A stretch of 64,000 nt of DNA from Ditylenchus dipsaci (lineage: Eukaryota > Nematoda > Chromadorea > Rhabditida > Anguinidae): positions 372,001 to 436,000 of the forward strand of contig SADC01001368.1 of assembly GCA_004194705.1 (NCBI GenBank). Reading direction: 5' to 3'. Shown here one piece after another: positions 46,269 through 59,065 of the stretch (position 1 is the first letter of the stretch; every line of letters starts with the position of its first letter). Under the pieces are notes generated by a model that saw only the letters and a list, made by a program, of their open reading frames with translations, searched no databases and was not told the origin of the DNA. The translations under genes were made by a program, and so were the position numbers.

Positions 46269-49200
46269 ATGGACACCTACTTTTTTGACCCTGTGCGCTA
46301 CAACCTGCTCTACAATTGCAGTGTTTATACTGTAGATGACATACTCTGTCTAGTCGACAGCACACATTCATTGGAGCTGTTTACATAGTCTTATTTGTGG
46401 TTTTAGAGGTAGTTGGATAAAATAATTCAAATTTGTTATGATTTTGTTTCTACCCTGTGTTTCAGATACTATATATTCCCTGCACGCTAGCTATGTACAA
46501 AAGGCTAGACCAGTCCGCCTACAAAATCATGTTTATCATTAGTCTTGCGGATATTCCATGTTTGTGGATAGTTGGTCTCATGAATGGATATCTGGGCATT
46601 TTAGGATCGTCTTTTGTTCTTTTCCGGGTAATTCACGGTTTGAAGCGCAACTTGTGTGACAAGAAATTGTTTTGGAACATGGCGCAGTGGGTTGGATAAG
46701 CGTTAGTTTTTGTCAGCCTAAAATAGATTGCAGATTCGACCTCGCTTGCGGACATTATAGTTATTATGCCTTTTTGGGCAGTCTTTTATAATTAAATCAG
46801 CTACCCAAATTAACCATAGAAAGTGGTAAAAAAAATCCAAAATAACTAGAGTGCCACCAGGTGGGGTTGAACTTGCGCACATTTTGGAAAGATAAAAACT
46901 AACACTGACCACTGCAAAAGAAATTCTAGGCACACAAGTTGCCCGCTCCCTTTACATGTAATTTATCTGCTAAACAAATAAAAGATAGTGAAACTAGTAA
47001 ATTTCTTAACAATCGTTAAAAACAATGGTTATATTAACTCTTTAGACATGATTTACATTTCTGGATGCTTAGGTCAAAGTAAGACAGCTAAACATTAATG
47101 TTTTTTTTATTAAATAATAATTTTTTAGTGTTTTGGGGCATTGAATCCAGCTCAGCCACGTTGCTGGCCATAAATAGGTGTGTTGAGATCTCAAATCCCT
47201 ACCTCGGTCGTATTCTCTTTGATAGAAGACGCACGTGGATTTGGCTGGCCTGCTGCCTGGCCTATGGAGCTATATTGGGGTTGCTGAACAAACCTATTTT
47301 ATTCAGCTCCATTTACATGGCCTGGTTTACCAATCCACACACAGATTATCTACCGGACAACATTGCAGTGGTAGGTAAAGCAGTTTAGAAAAAATATCCC
47401 AATTTAATTTTGTCAGATTCCAAATACAGTCGAACCTGTCTATAACAGAACTCTACATAACATAAAACTCTATATAACATACCGTATTTCCTCTAATTGC
47501 CGCCCCCCCCTCCAATTGCCGCCCCCTCTAATTGCCGCCCCCCCCCTATTTTTTGAAACCGTGTTTTAACTTTTTTTTGCAAAATTATTTGGCGGTGAGT
47601 TATCAATAAGAAGATGTGTCCAAGATCATTGTTGGCTGAAGAGGTATATGTCAAGCACGATCGAAAAATATTCACTTGAACAATAAGTCTACAACAACAA
47701 GTCTACCTCAAAAAGGGGGGGGGGCGGCGATGGAATTTATATACGCATCGCCTTAGGTCACAGGTTCGACTATCACTGGCTGCAGACCTTATTTTTTTCT
47801 CCTTTTATTTACACGTTTGGTGTCAAAATGTAGCTAAGATCATCAGCTTTCATTTAAGCTATCATACAGATGAATAGTTAGGAGAAAGTTAGAGCTAAAA
47901 TTTAAGAAAACATTGAACCATGTCCAATTCGATGAAATCCTCAATGGGACTATCAATTAACCAATCAATTGCGACCACTTTCAGCTTCACTGTCAGCAAA
48001 TGCTGTAATTTGGAGATTTCATGCACATGACTGGCTGGCATTGAATTGGACATCAGTAAAAGTTTTAAAAATCTTAGCTCTAACAAATTATTACCTTCTA
48101 CCCTGTATGATAGCTCAAATGAAAGCTCATAATCTTGGCTACATTTCTGTATATGAAACGTGTGACTTGTCGAAAAAGAAACTCTCAAAACCCGTGATTA
48201 TCGTAGCTATAGCCTATTTTTTAGCTTACGAATGAGCTACACTAGGTGTGAAACCATGCGTTGATGGTCTTGTCGGACAGTCAAGAGCCCGAGGATGACT
48301 TTTACACGAAATTATTAATAAAATAAATGGTGTGCAGCAGGTAGTAGTCGAACTTTCTCAGTCAAAAGTCGGAAATTTTTGACTTTCGAGTCTACCAACC
48401 GAGTCGAAAATTTCGACTGCAGTTGTTTTTTCGATCCTCGAGTTTAAAAACTTCTGTTCTTTTGCCAATCCTATTTTCATGTTTTAGCGTATCAGACAAT
48501 AGGAAAAATTTTAAGAGCAAAATATTGGAAGTGTGCATTTTGCAGCCCTTACAAGTTGACGGTACTTGTTCGGCTGCCCCCCTTCCACTCCCCTGTGAAA
48601 ACAAAAGTGGTACAGTCGAATCTCTCTCCATAAGAACTCTCTTTATAACGACCCGCTCTCTATAACAACCGGGAAAAAAGAACTCTTTGGTCAAAAATAA
48701 CCTCATTTACGTCAAATAGAATTTCTTCATAACGACTCTCTATCTAAAGACCAGGTTTTGACCAGTCCTTGAAAGCCGTTACAGAGAGAGTCAACTGTAG
48801 TGCAAATACCACTTCAAGCAATAGTAGTATTTTAAATACTACAGTCAACCTTCGATATTACGTACACCTAAATTCTAAAAAAATGAATTTAGGTGTACGT
48901 ACTGTCGAAGTTTGCCGGTCAAAATGGCGAAACTATACCATTTCTTAAAAGCGATCGGCAAAATCTGAATTCTTACGATATTTGGGACTAGACTGACAAA
49001 TCAGAACCGATGAAACACTTTAAACCCTGGGCTAAAAAAGTGTCGGACCAGCTGGGGAACGAACTTTTGGGGCACAGTCAAACCTCTCAATAGTGTACCC
49101 CAAAAGTTCCTTCCTGCCTAGGGTCCGACACTTTTTTCATCTCAATTTTCTAATTTTTTGCTGATTCTGTTTTGACAGTCTGGACGCAAATATCGTAAGG

Positions 49201-52200
49201 ATTCCGATTTTGCCGATCGTTTTTTATTTGCCTATATATTTTTCTCTAAAAAAGCAAAATCTCCCAATAGTGTACGTCTTATTTTCAAAGTGGTGTACCG
49301 TATATTCTCTATTAGAAGGCCCGGGCCTTCTATTTTTCAACCCTAAAAAAGTCGGAAAAAAATATTTCGATTTTGAGATTTTTGGGTGCTCAACTAAAAT
49401 TTTAAAAGTGGAATTAGGTGAGCTCGTGCTAACTAAGAAAACGCGAAAAAACAGATTTGCGAATTTCTTTTTCTATGCTGATATATAGGTCCTCAAGGGG
49501 GGCCTTCTATTAGAGAGGGGCCTTCTATTAGAGAGGGGCCTTCTAATCGAGAATATACGGTACACTATTGGAAGGTTTTGCTTTTTTAGAGAAAAAATAT
49601 AAAGGCAAATGAAAAACGATCGGCAAAATCGGAATTCTTACGATATTTGCGGCCAGACTGTCAAAACAGAATCAGCAAAAAAATTAGAAATTGAGATGAA
49701 AAAAGTGTCGAACCCTATGCGGGAACGAACTTTTGGGGTGTACACTATTGGGAGGTTCGACTGTACGTACTATCCAAGGTTGACTGTACTTTTTTTCTAA
49801 CATACGCTGGCCTACCCTTGCCTAAGCCTGAAAAGTGGGTTTTAAAATACATATTCGCACTACGGCTAAATTTATCTTAACCCCACCACTCAATTAACCT
49901 TGACCCCACCAGAAAATCAGCTTGAGGGACCAAGGCAAAAAAATTTTCAATTTTTTATTTTTATTGAAATTTTTTTTTTTTGATATCTCAAAAACAGGTC
50001 TCAAAAACAATATATTTGCAATTTTTGATTATTTTTATGCAAAAAAATTATTGGTATTGAAACATGAAAATTTTTTTGCCTTGGTCCCCCAAGCTGATTT
50101 TCTGGTGGGGATCAAGGTTAATTGAGTGGTGGGGGTAAAGGTAAAGTGCTCCCGCACTACTACTTTTCACATGGGGGGGGGGGGAGCCAGCTGAACAAGT
50201 ACTAATTTGACTTTTACTACAAAAATTCAAGGGTTGAAGTCCTGATTTTTAACATAAACTATGTATTTGCAGTATCACAATTACCTGCACGTGTGTAATA
50301 ACACATTTGTATTCATCTTTTTGACTGCTCTCTACGCCACTTTTGCAGCCCTTATATGGTGCAAGACCAGAAAACATGTGAGCAACGATGTGCATTCCGC
50401 AAATCTCATCAAATCCCAAAGACTGGTCTCTTTTTCAATTAAAAAAACCAAAAAATATTTTACATAAAAAGTTTAGTCGTTCTTGCAATGTTTTATCCTG
50501 AGTATAGTGCACATTAATGCTTCAGGCCTATACATTTACATGCAGTACTTTTCTGTCAGCACAATTTTGGTGAATGTAGCTATGTTTTCATGGTTCTTGG
50601 CACATGGTCAGTTTTATGCGAGTTTAAGCAATATAACGCGCCGAATGCAACTTTTTTTGTGAGAAAGAGAGAGCGAGAAGTGTGTGTCCCAAAAGCTAGC
50701 GTTTAAAAAAAAAGAAAACGGCAAAACAAGGCAGTAGCGTGACTTATTGTGCTGTCTAGCGCAAAACAGGGCAGAAACCCGAGTGAAAATAAGCAAGTCG
50801 CTTTACATTAAATATTTACAAACACTTAAAAATTGGGCGCCAGTATAGAATAACGCCACCCCTCCCGATTTCGCTGTAACTACCTTTTTTAGGCTTAAGC
50901 CTTAAACTTACCGTATTCTCTCTAAAAGAACCAGACCCTAAGGGGGGGGGGGGTGAAAAATAGAACCACATGTAGTTCTATTAGAGAGAATACGGTAGGT
51001 AGAGTAGGCCAGCGCATGTTAGCCGGGACTACTAGCCGGGACGCAGTTTTTTTCCGAGTCTAGCACTAATATTTAGGTACTTTTTACTGTGCTTTTTAAG
51101 GAAATTTTTTAGAGAGGGGTCATTCTGTACTAGGGTAAAAAAACCGCACCCCAAGTGGCCTTACCCCCAAGAGTATGAGCTCTCTAAGTCCAAAAATAGT
51201 TAGAGAACTCATACTCTTTGGGGAGTGGGGCGCACTTGGGGTTTCACGGGTCAATAACTGTATACAGTCCACTCTCGATTTAAGGACATTCAAGGGACCG
51301 TCCAAAACACTGCCCATTAATAGAGTGACCTTAAACCGAATTCTATTTTTTTAAGTCCAGAAACCCTGTCCTTAAATCGAGTATTTTTTATTTGCAAGGC
51401 TATTATTTATCGACAGCGCATAACATTGTTGCAGTGAAGACAAAAAATAGCTTTGAAATAGTGACTTGTACACATTTGACTTTAAAAATAGTTCGAAATC
51501 GACAAGTCTTATTTGTTAGACAGGCCTCATACAAGAGGAATATTTAATTGACATGTTGACGCAGCCAACACTAGAATGTGGCATATGATACAGTACACGC
51601 TCGATATAACATAACTCGATATAGCATAAATCTCGATATAATATATTTTTTTGAATCTAATAGGATTCAAGTTACCGTATTTCCTCTAATTTACGCTCTC
51701 CCCTCTAATTTAACCAGGGTTGTTAACGCCAAAAATTTTTTGAAGCCTTCATCTTCAATCCTCGATAAAAAAAAATTTCTCCTTCATCCTTATCTTCAAT
51801 CTTCAATAAAATCGAAAAATAATGAAGATCTTCATCCTCATCTTCATCCTCAATGAAGATCTTCATTGAAGGGTTAACAACCCTGATTTAACCGCCACCA
51901 ATCCCCCCCCCTCGAATTTGAGGGTTTGTATCTCGGAGCAAAATTTTTTTTGACATATTTTTTTGCATTTTTTAGTTCCCGCGAGCTCTACAAATTCCAC
52001 ATTCAGATTTTGGTTGAGTACTCAAAAATCCCAAAATGACTCTAATTAACGCCTCCCCGAAGGCAAATCAAAAAATAAACGCCTCGAGGCATTAATTAGA
52101 GGAAATGCGGTATACAGAACCTCGAATAAAACAATCTCGATACGACATAATCTCGCTATAACATAATTTTTGGGCGATCTCCTGAATTATGTTACCGTAT

Positions 52201-55200
52201 TTTCTCTAATAAGCCGACATGCTCTAATGAGCCGACCTCCCAAATTGTGTTATTAAAAACTTTAATTAAATTTTTTTTTGGATTTTCTGGGTAAAGTAGC
52301 ACTTTGCGTTGTTTTTTAACACGCAAAAGGCCGACTGTAACTTTCAGGTGTATAGAACTGACTTTTGACGCTGAGCACGATGGCGCAAAAAAATTTCGTG
52401 AAAAGGTGTGAGTGGAACGGGTAAAACAGCTTCTGAAAATAGGTAAATTTCACCTACTCCTGACCACCTGGAATTTGAGAAAAATATCGGTGGTACTCGC
52501 TTAAATTAAAGAAGCACTTAGATGTGTAATATACCAGAATAGAGGGCGTAATCAGGGCTATCTATTGCTCGCAAACTTGTATCTGAGTGATTTTCATTTC
52601 CCAGAGAATTTTAGATTTTTTCATTACAAGCCAGTTTCCGAAAACCTTCAATTTTTAACCATAAAATGGTCCTAGACATGTCATAGTTGCGTTTAACTTC
52701 TCAATACGTAGTCAACACTTGTAGAGAAATTCAAGAGATTCAAGATAGGCAAGAAGTCAGCACAAAAATTACGCAAAAGCTTTTCAGAAATTGCAGAAGA
52801 AGAGGTGAGACCAGCACTTTCCCTAAAATTGAAATTTGTAGGATACCTGGTTTGGCATATTCTTGGATAATTTTTTAAAGAAAATTGAGAGTATATATAT
52901 AGCAAAGTGATCAGCGTGAAAAATGCAACAGAACTAGTGCAAAGACTCACAAGACAACAAGCGAATATAACAAAATTCAAGGCAAAACAATTTGACTCCA
53001 AAACCCTACAGAAAACCATGGTCTTTCGGACGAGAATTCAAGTAGTTGTGGCTTAGTTTCGTAATTTTTTCAAAAAATTTCAAGGAATTTTTTAGAAAAT
53101 AAAAATATCACATGATAGAGCGCAAAAAACTGCATCAGATACAATGGTTAGATCTGAATCAAGACTTGTGCTGACTTCTTGCCTATCTTGAATCTCTTGA
53201 ATTTCTCTACAAGTGTTGACTACGTATTGAGAAGTTAAACGCAACTATGACATGTCTAGGACCATTTTATGGTTAAAATTGAAGGTTTTCGGAAACTGGC
53301 TTGTAATGAAAAAATCTAAAATTCTCTGGGAAATGAAAATCACTCAGATACAAGTTTGCGAGCAATAGATAGCCCTGATTACGCCCTCTATTCTGGTATA
53401 TTACACATCTAAGTGCTTCTTTAATTTAAGCGAGTACCACCGATATTTTTCTCAAATTCCAGGTGGTCAGGAGTAGGTGAAATTTACCTATTTTCAGAAG
53501 CTGTTTTACCCGTTCCACTCACACCTTTTCACGAAATTTTTTTGCGCCATCGTGCTCAGCGTCAAAAGTCAGTTCTATACAACCGAAAGTTACAGTCGGC
53601 CTTTTGCGTGTTAAAGAGAAAGTTTGCCTTAACAGTTTGCATTGATTTTTAACCGCTCTTTTTTATGTTGTCTTGACTACACTCAGACAATTCATTCTCA
53701 CTTACAAGGAATCAAAACATTGATTGAAAAAAATTTAAAAATGGAACATACATCATAAATAAACTCTGTATGCATAATTGGCTTTTTTATGTATCCAGAG
53801 TCACTTTTGGGTGATCGTATGTTTGCGCATCTCAAACCCCAACCCTTCAAGCCTCCTGCGCTTTCTAACTACAAAATGAAACCGAGCAAGACTATTGGCC
53901 GAGAACGTGTAAGCTATCTACGTGTCGATGGAGGAATTTCAAAACATAAATGCTTTATGGGATTTGAAAATACGATCAACATGTCGAGAGACCACCTAAA
54001 TTGTTTGCATTCGTGACAAAAATTTAGAATTTTGTGTAAAAGTTGCTTGCTGTCCTTGAATCGAATGTCGTTTTGGCCTTATTTAGTTCTGGCCAGCTAA
54101 ATCGAAATTTTATTGTCCTTAAATCGAGGGTGGATTGTCACTGAAAAATCTCGTGGCCAAGTGAAGAGAAGAAGCTGACTAAAATTTATAATTTTTTTTT
54201 TGCAATTTTTATAAATTTTTTAAATAATATTTTTATATAGATATATAATTTCGAAAAGATGAGCGTAGAAACATGCTCGAGGCACCTAGACCTAAAAATC
54301 GTCGTGTTACTATGTCGGCTAGAACCCGATCATTCCCCACTCCTTTCAGTCCTAACCATAACATTATAAGACAAGAAAAGTCCGTAATCTTCTAAGCCTG
54401 GACATTTTTTCAGGGCTTAGGTTTTCCGAGATAGAACACCTAAGCAAGTCTAAGTGCCTATTCTGTGTGCTTACTCTTTATAACTTTTTTCATGCTATTT
54501 GATTCACGTTTCTGCCCCTTTCGGGTGGAAGGATAAGTACTCTCGAGACTCTCCTCATTTCGCTTTTGGGCTGAAAAATGAGGCACTTTTTTGTTGGGGA
54601 ATAAACATGAGTCAAAGCTTAGCCCACCTTTAGGCCGGAGCACAGAATGCTGCCCTGGCCCGAAAACAAGTTAAAACCTCATTTTTGTGTAATTGAAAAA
54701 GGCGAAAAAAACCAATGGGAAAGTTTGTTTCGAATTTTTTCACTGAAAATTCACTTTTGGTCAGTTCTAGAGGATACTAGAATAGGATAATAGCAAAATA
54801 GCAAAAAAAAACTAAAATTGTTAAAAAGTGTCATTCCAATAATTTTTTGTTGCTTCTTTACGTTAAAAGCAGCTAAAACGGCCATAGGATGCCATTTTAG
54901 CCATTTTCGTGCCAGGGCCAATTCTCTACTTTACCCCGCTTTTTTGACTTTTTCCTTTTTTCAAAACCTTAATTTTTTTGGGGTATCCAGATACCCTTTC
55001 AGGTTGAATTGCCTTGGGGGACCAAGGCAAAAAGTCAAATTTTAGTCAAAAAATTTTTTTCGGGAAAGTGTCGACCGCAACCTAAAAATATCTTTTAAGT
55101 ATTTTTTGGCAGCTCAAACGTCAAAAAAGTTGATTTTGGGCATTTTTGAGCTACGCGGCATAGTGTACTTACAGTCTACACCACTAACTGCATCACTAAC

Positions 55201-55489
55201 GACCAGCTTGGGGTGCTGGTTTATCGAGAGTATCGGTTTATTGGGGAGACGTTCTATTGAGAGTCGAATGTATATGTGGCACGTTATATGTATATAGACT
55301 AAAAGCTTTTCAGGCATTCCTCCAATAATCTACCTCTTACTCAACAAGAGCATAAGAAACGATTGTTTGCGAATGCTGACGAGACGAAAGTTGAAAGATG
55401 CCACTGAAATAAAGTCAGTACGCTCAAGTATTCCTCATCAAAGAATTTTGACTGTGACTCATGTCACTCAAAACATAAAAAATCCTTAA
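46269..55489 (+). CDS. Serpentine chemoreceptor, SRT family (7TM GPCR), 7 exons
   Basis: Nematode G-protein-coupled chemosensory receptor of the plasma membrane. Exons: 46269-46408, 46466-46627, 47046-47072 (27 nt), 47129-47370, 50273-50425, 50477-50606, 55314-55489. The N-terminus MDTYFFDPVRYNLLYNCSVY is the SRT extracellular signature. TM segments follow: IGAVYIVLFVVLE, YKIMFIISLADIPCLWIVG, MIYISGCLVFWGIESSSATLL then INRCVEI, RTWIWLACCLAYGAILG, TFVFIFLTALYATFAALIW, FILSIVHINASGLYIYMQYF, and GIPPIIYLLLNKSIRNDCLR (TM7 and tail). Most joints are in phase. Exon 1 needs one extra base before IGAVY, and exons 2 and 3 do not meet in phase. The last intron is 4.7 kb of nested repeats. Ligand unknown. 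Confidence 0.88.
47480..47735. mobile_element. TACCGTATTT-family MITE with poly-C core, srt intron
   Basis: It starts ACCGTATTTCCTCTAATTGCC and continues with repeated GCCGCCCCCCC; the right side has GGGGGGGGCGGCG. It lies in the large srt intron 47371-50272. Confidence 0.5.
48842..49786. mobile_element. Three-level nest of MITEs in the srt intron
   Basis: The outer element 48842-49786 (CAGTCAACCTTCGATATTACG ends, TA flanks) contains 49075-49763 (CAGTCAAACCTCTCAATAGTG ends). That in turn contains 49296-49562 (TACCGTATATTCTCTATTAG ends). Each layer is a palindromic, ORF-less element, and the order gives relative insertion ages. Confidence 0.75.
49845..50155. repeat. Hairpin element, srt intron
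   Basis: The arms AGCTTGAGGGACCAAGGC and GCCTTGGTCCCCCAAGCT, with CCACCACTCAATTAACC and its inverse outside them, fold around poly-T. It ends about 115 bp before the fifth srt exon. Confidence 0.65.
50607..52195. repeat. Nested MITEs in the last srt intron
   Basis: 50831-51135 has GGGCGCCAGTATAGAATA-type ends and contains a TACCGTATTCTCTCT MITE (50908-50998). 51118-51255 is a hairpin with AGAGTATGAGCTCTC. 51593-52190 has CTCGATATAACATAA ends and contains a TACCGTATTTCCTCT element (51675-52112), which contains a CAGGGTTGTTAACGCC..GGGTTAACAACCCTG hairpin (51713-51892). Confidence 0.55.
52316..53612. repeat. 1.3-kb foldback with long arms and unique loop
   Basis: Arms of about 440 bp (52316-52760 and 53170-53612) are almost identical inverted copies, e.g. 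GAACGGGTAAAACAGCTTC and its inverse. The loop of about 410 bp is not repeated and has no convincing ORF. Part of the arm recurs diverged at 60420-60700. Confidence 0.75.
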
Positions 55490-55493
55490 TAAA
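55488..55493 (+). terminator. Poly(A) signal overlapping the srt stop codon
   Basis: The stop TAA (55487-55489) runs directly into AATAAA, implying a very short 3' UTR. Confidence 0.45.
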
Positions 55494-57373
55494 TTGTTCT
55501 TGTTTAGTATTAATCAAAATTTTGTGTTTTCAGTGTTTCAGAGCCATATTCTGTCGACAACTCGGTGTTGCAAACTCAGAAAAAACTTGTGTAGAATGAA
55601 AAGTTAGATTAGCATCATCAGTATCAGAATTTCGAAATTCCTTCAAAAAATGCCCTAAAAATCCAAATGCAATAGAAAACTAATCAATCTTTTTTCGATG
55701 GTTTTTTCCCTTTTAATTTTCAATTTTTATGGCTTTTTTGAAGGATTTTATAAATTCTGATATTGATAATGCTATCCAAGTTTTAATACTGAATAAGTTT
55801 GTATGACATTGCACCACCGAGTTGTAGACAAATATGACTCTAAAGCCACATTTCATAAGCCCAAATCTTGAATTAATCCTTTCGTGTCGAGACTATCTCC
55901 TTAACAGCTTTCACCACTGCTTTAGGGTGTTGGTTTTTTTCAGCGGTTCACATCCACTTTTTTTAGTCTTGACTCGACATTTTTACTCATTTTGGTGAAA
56001 GATTCGAAAAAAATATTCATTTATTGATTTTTTGTTCATTGTTTCGTTGACATCTTCATAACACCGCAATGAAAAAAAACAAGCCAAGCCTAACAAGAAG
56101 CGCGGTCCTATCCCTCAATAACAAATTTTTAACTGCAGGGTGAAACGCAGACACTTCTGAAATTTTTCGTCAGTGGGACCTGCGCACCGTCCGAAATAAA
56201 AATTCTCTCGGTGTAATCATGGATGTTGAAATAAAGCTTGTGAAGTCGGCAGCGAGTCCTCTCATTCTGCTGTAACTATGTCCAGGGTGGAGCTAACTGG
56301 GCTTCAGCCCCCTCCCTCATTGAATTTTTTAAAAGTCAAAAAAGATGTAGGTAAAATGACTTTAGGGAAGGCTTAAGACAAGGCGCATTCACAATGAGGA
56401 GTCTGTTTGCGGCATCATGTGTTTGATCATGTTTTTTACTTTTTTCCTAAAAATTTTCAGTTGGTGCCGTTTTTGAACAATTTAAACAATTTAAATTGTT
56501 GAACAATGTAAATTGTTTAAATTGTTTCAATCAAGTGTAAAACACGGTCTTACAAAGTTGTTAAAATGGGCAGTAGGTGATGTTTGAAAAATTTTGCGAG
56601 AAATTTGAAAAATATTCAAATTTCACTAGATAAATGAGTTCTTTTAATCTCTTAAAAAAAGCTAATTTCTCACCATTTTTCAATTAAACATTAATTAAAA
56701 AAATAAATCTGCTCTCTCAGATAATGTACAGGGTGGCGCAAATTCACCTCAGGATTCGTTTTGGCCATAACTTTTTGAATTTTCATTGTCTCGGCGAGAT
56801 ATTTTTTTTGAGTAAAAGAGGACACTTTAGGCAAGAGAATGACACCAAACCTGTAAAAAAACTTTTATTTATCCCAACATCAAGACACACCCAGCAAAAA
56901 CAACTAAATTAAACAATAATTTCAGAAACAAAATTCAAATTAATATTTTATGTTTAACATTTTGTTCAATGATTTTCCTTGCTTAGAAACCTATCTGTAA
57001 AATGTCGTGATATCGAAGTATCCTGTGAAAGTTCATCAAAAGCCTAAGTCTTGATGTTTGGATAAATAAAAGTTCTTATGCAAGTTTGGTGTCATTCTCT
57101 TGCCAAAAGTGGCCTCTTTCAACCGAAAAAAAAAACGACAATGAGTCGAGACAGTGAAAATCCAAAAACTTGTGGCCAAAACAAGGCAGGCGGTGAATTT
57201 GAGACACCCTGTATATGGCGTTTATCCCTCCTCTGAGGGGGATTGGTCAATAACTCCTCCGGGTGATTTAACAGAGAAACTACATTAAACAGGTTATAAT
57301 TCACAAAAATTTCAATAAAAAAGCGTAGCGACGACTTTATTAAAAGAACTGAGTTTTTTTGGGAAGCCTGTAA
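55494..57373. other. Intergenic spacer downstream of srt, with an ACAGGGTG foldback
   Basis: 55494-56720 is AT-rich with no recognised gene; 56475-56530 is a short AATTTAAACAATTT palindromic run. 56727-57212 is a foldback bounded by ACAGGGTGGCGCAAATTCACC and its inverse GTGAATTTGAGACACCCTGT, a mariner-like terminal motif, with arms including GACACCAAAC..GTTTGGTGTC. Confidence 0.5.
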
Positions 57374-58640
57374 ATGGCAGCCTTTCACACTTTTGATGAG
57401 TGGTGGCACAACTTCAAAAACTCTATAGCTCACCAAGAACAAGATGATTTCAAGGTGCTCTCTATGGACCAATATGTGTCGGATATAGCTTTAGACATTG
57501 TACATAGGGTTATAGCTGGCATAGTCACCTGCAACCCTGTTTTCGGTGCGGCTTGGGCATTTCTTGGAGACCACATTAAATGAGCCATGAAAAAAGCTGT
57601 GGCTGACGCCATCATCGCTCTTGAAATTCCTAAACTCACAGCTAAAAAATTAGCTGCAAAAGAAATAAACAAAATAAAGCAACACGAACATCTTACACGC
57701 TATGAAATATCCAAACAAATAGAAGAAATCGCACACAAATCTACCAATTCACCAGATGTACACTTAAACGAGTTTTTCCAGCCCATGCTTGAGTTGCAAG
57801 CCGACTCATTTACTGAATTAGGCTTGAAAACTATCAAGCAAATAGACCATTTAGGGAAAAAACGTGGAATGAGTATTTTAGCGAGAAAATTGGGCTACCA
57901 GACAATTTCTAATATTTTTAGAATTTGTCGCGCGACATTTTCTAATATTTTTCGGTAAATTCGGTTGTTTTGTCCCGAATTTACCGAAAAATATTAGAAA
58001 ATGTCGCGCGACAAATTCTAAAAATATTAGAAATTGTCTGGTAGCCGAAAATTGTTGACGAACAAGTAAAAAAATTTGCGAGCAAACAAAACAGAAAAAT
58101 AGAAAAAATTTTAAACAAAAAATATGTTCAACATGTCACAATTGATGTCGAAAACCGAAAATCAGTTCTGGAACAATAGAATCTGTTAGAAGAATCATTA
58201 AATCGAAGAGAATCTCGCTAAATAGTCCGGATGTAGACGATTTTTTGCGAATTTCTCAGGTAGAACAAGTAGAAAATGCAGTTTTCACAATATTTTGCAT
58301 CACAACTACAAAGCAAGAATCTCACAAATTGGAGCAAGTTTTCACAAAGTGAACATTGTGTTTTTGATGCCATGAGAAAATGGGATCTCCAAGTCCTGCC
58401 TTCTTTTAAAGGTTTTTTTAAGATTTTTTAAATTGCTTCAATAACCGGTGATAACACGGCATCATCATCGTTTAAGAGTTTGAAAGAAGCGAAGAAAAGG
58501 TATGATGATGGTTAAATCAAAGAACTGTTAAATGAGTATTTGAATCGCCAGCTAAGTAATGAAAAACAAAATTTGCTTATTGAGCTTCAATCGGTGTTTG
58601 GACTTTCAGAAAAGGGTCGTACTCGTACTTCGTACTACTA
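57374..58640 (+). pseudogene. Unrecognised intronless decayed ORF, Lys/Glu-rich
   Basis: I do not recognise this protein. A continuous frame starts MAAFHTFDEWWHNFKNS at 57374, with AGIVTCNPVFGAAWAFLGDH, then an in-frame TGA (57581-57583). It continues AMKKAVADAIIALEIPKLTA to 57892. A hairpin (57893-58046) interrupts it, and coding sense resumes with KIVDEQVKKFASKQNRKIEK. After a TAG near 58178 and frame slips, blocks such as SPDVDDFLRISQVEQVENAV, CVFDAMRKWDLQVLPSFKGF, SSFKSLKEAKKRYDDG and NEKQNLLIELQSVFGL extend to about 58630. The total is roughly 400 residues without any intron, unlike the finely split neighbours. A processed copy, a viral relic or a gene transferred from a microbe are all possible. 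Confidence 0.5.
57893..58046. repeat. 154-bp perfect hairpin inside the decayed ORF
   Basis: Two 72-bp arms (57893-57964, 57975-58046) are exact inverted copies with a 10-bp loop TTGTTTTGTC. They include GAATTTGTCGCGCGACATTT. The reading frame before and after it appears to belong to one protein, so the hairpin is probably an insertion. Confidence 0.85.
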
Positions 58641-59065
58641 AATTTAACCGTCGTAAATTTAACCGTTGGTTTCTAATAAAACAAGGCCTAGAATTTAATT
58701 TTAGGTATAGTTTTGTTAGAAACCAAGTTAAAAAATCCGCACAGAAGTTCAATGATTCGGAAAAAAATTTGAATTGGCTATTAAATTTTGTGAGAGGCGA
58801 GCATGCCCTTTAAAAATTACATGCGCACAAATTGTCTCACGTGACTATTCAAGATAAAAAAGCTCTTTTATAAAAAATATTGACAATTTGACAAAGATTG
58901 TAATACTAATCACATAAATTTGCATAAAACTGTTTCAAGTAGATAAAGCGATTTCAAAAATATGTTTTGTTTAGACCAGTTTGACCCATTTTTTCTTGAT
59001 TGCACCAGTTCCATGTCCCTCGCCTATCGGTTTGTGGATTTTGACCTTAAAACGCCGATTTACGC
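58641..59065. other. Short spacer between the decayed ORF and CC2D1
   Basis: 58670-58810 is a diverged copy of sequence at 15770-15910 (AACAAGGCCTAGAATTTAAT and GAGGCGAGCATGCCC-type ends). Nothing else is recognised. Confidence 0.4.

Noticed and set aside
54250..54395. Possible exon with RKDERRNMLEAPRPKNRR and an Arg/Pro-rich tail before a stop
   Set aside because: The srt TM7 exon at 55314 follows directly in phase from 50606, so this piece is not needed; no other gene fits. It may be a relic of a receptor tail.
57581..57583. In-frame TGA as selenocysteine or programmed readthrough
   Set aside because: Further stops and frame slips downstream, and no evident SECIS element, make decay more likely.
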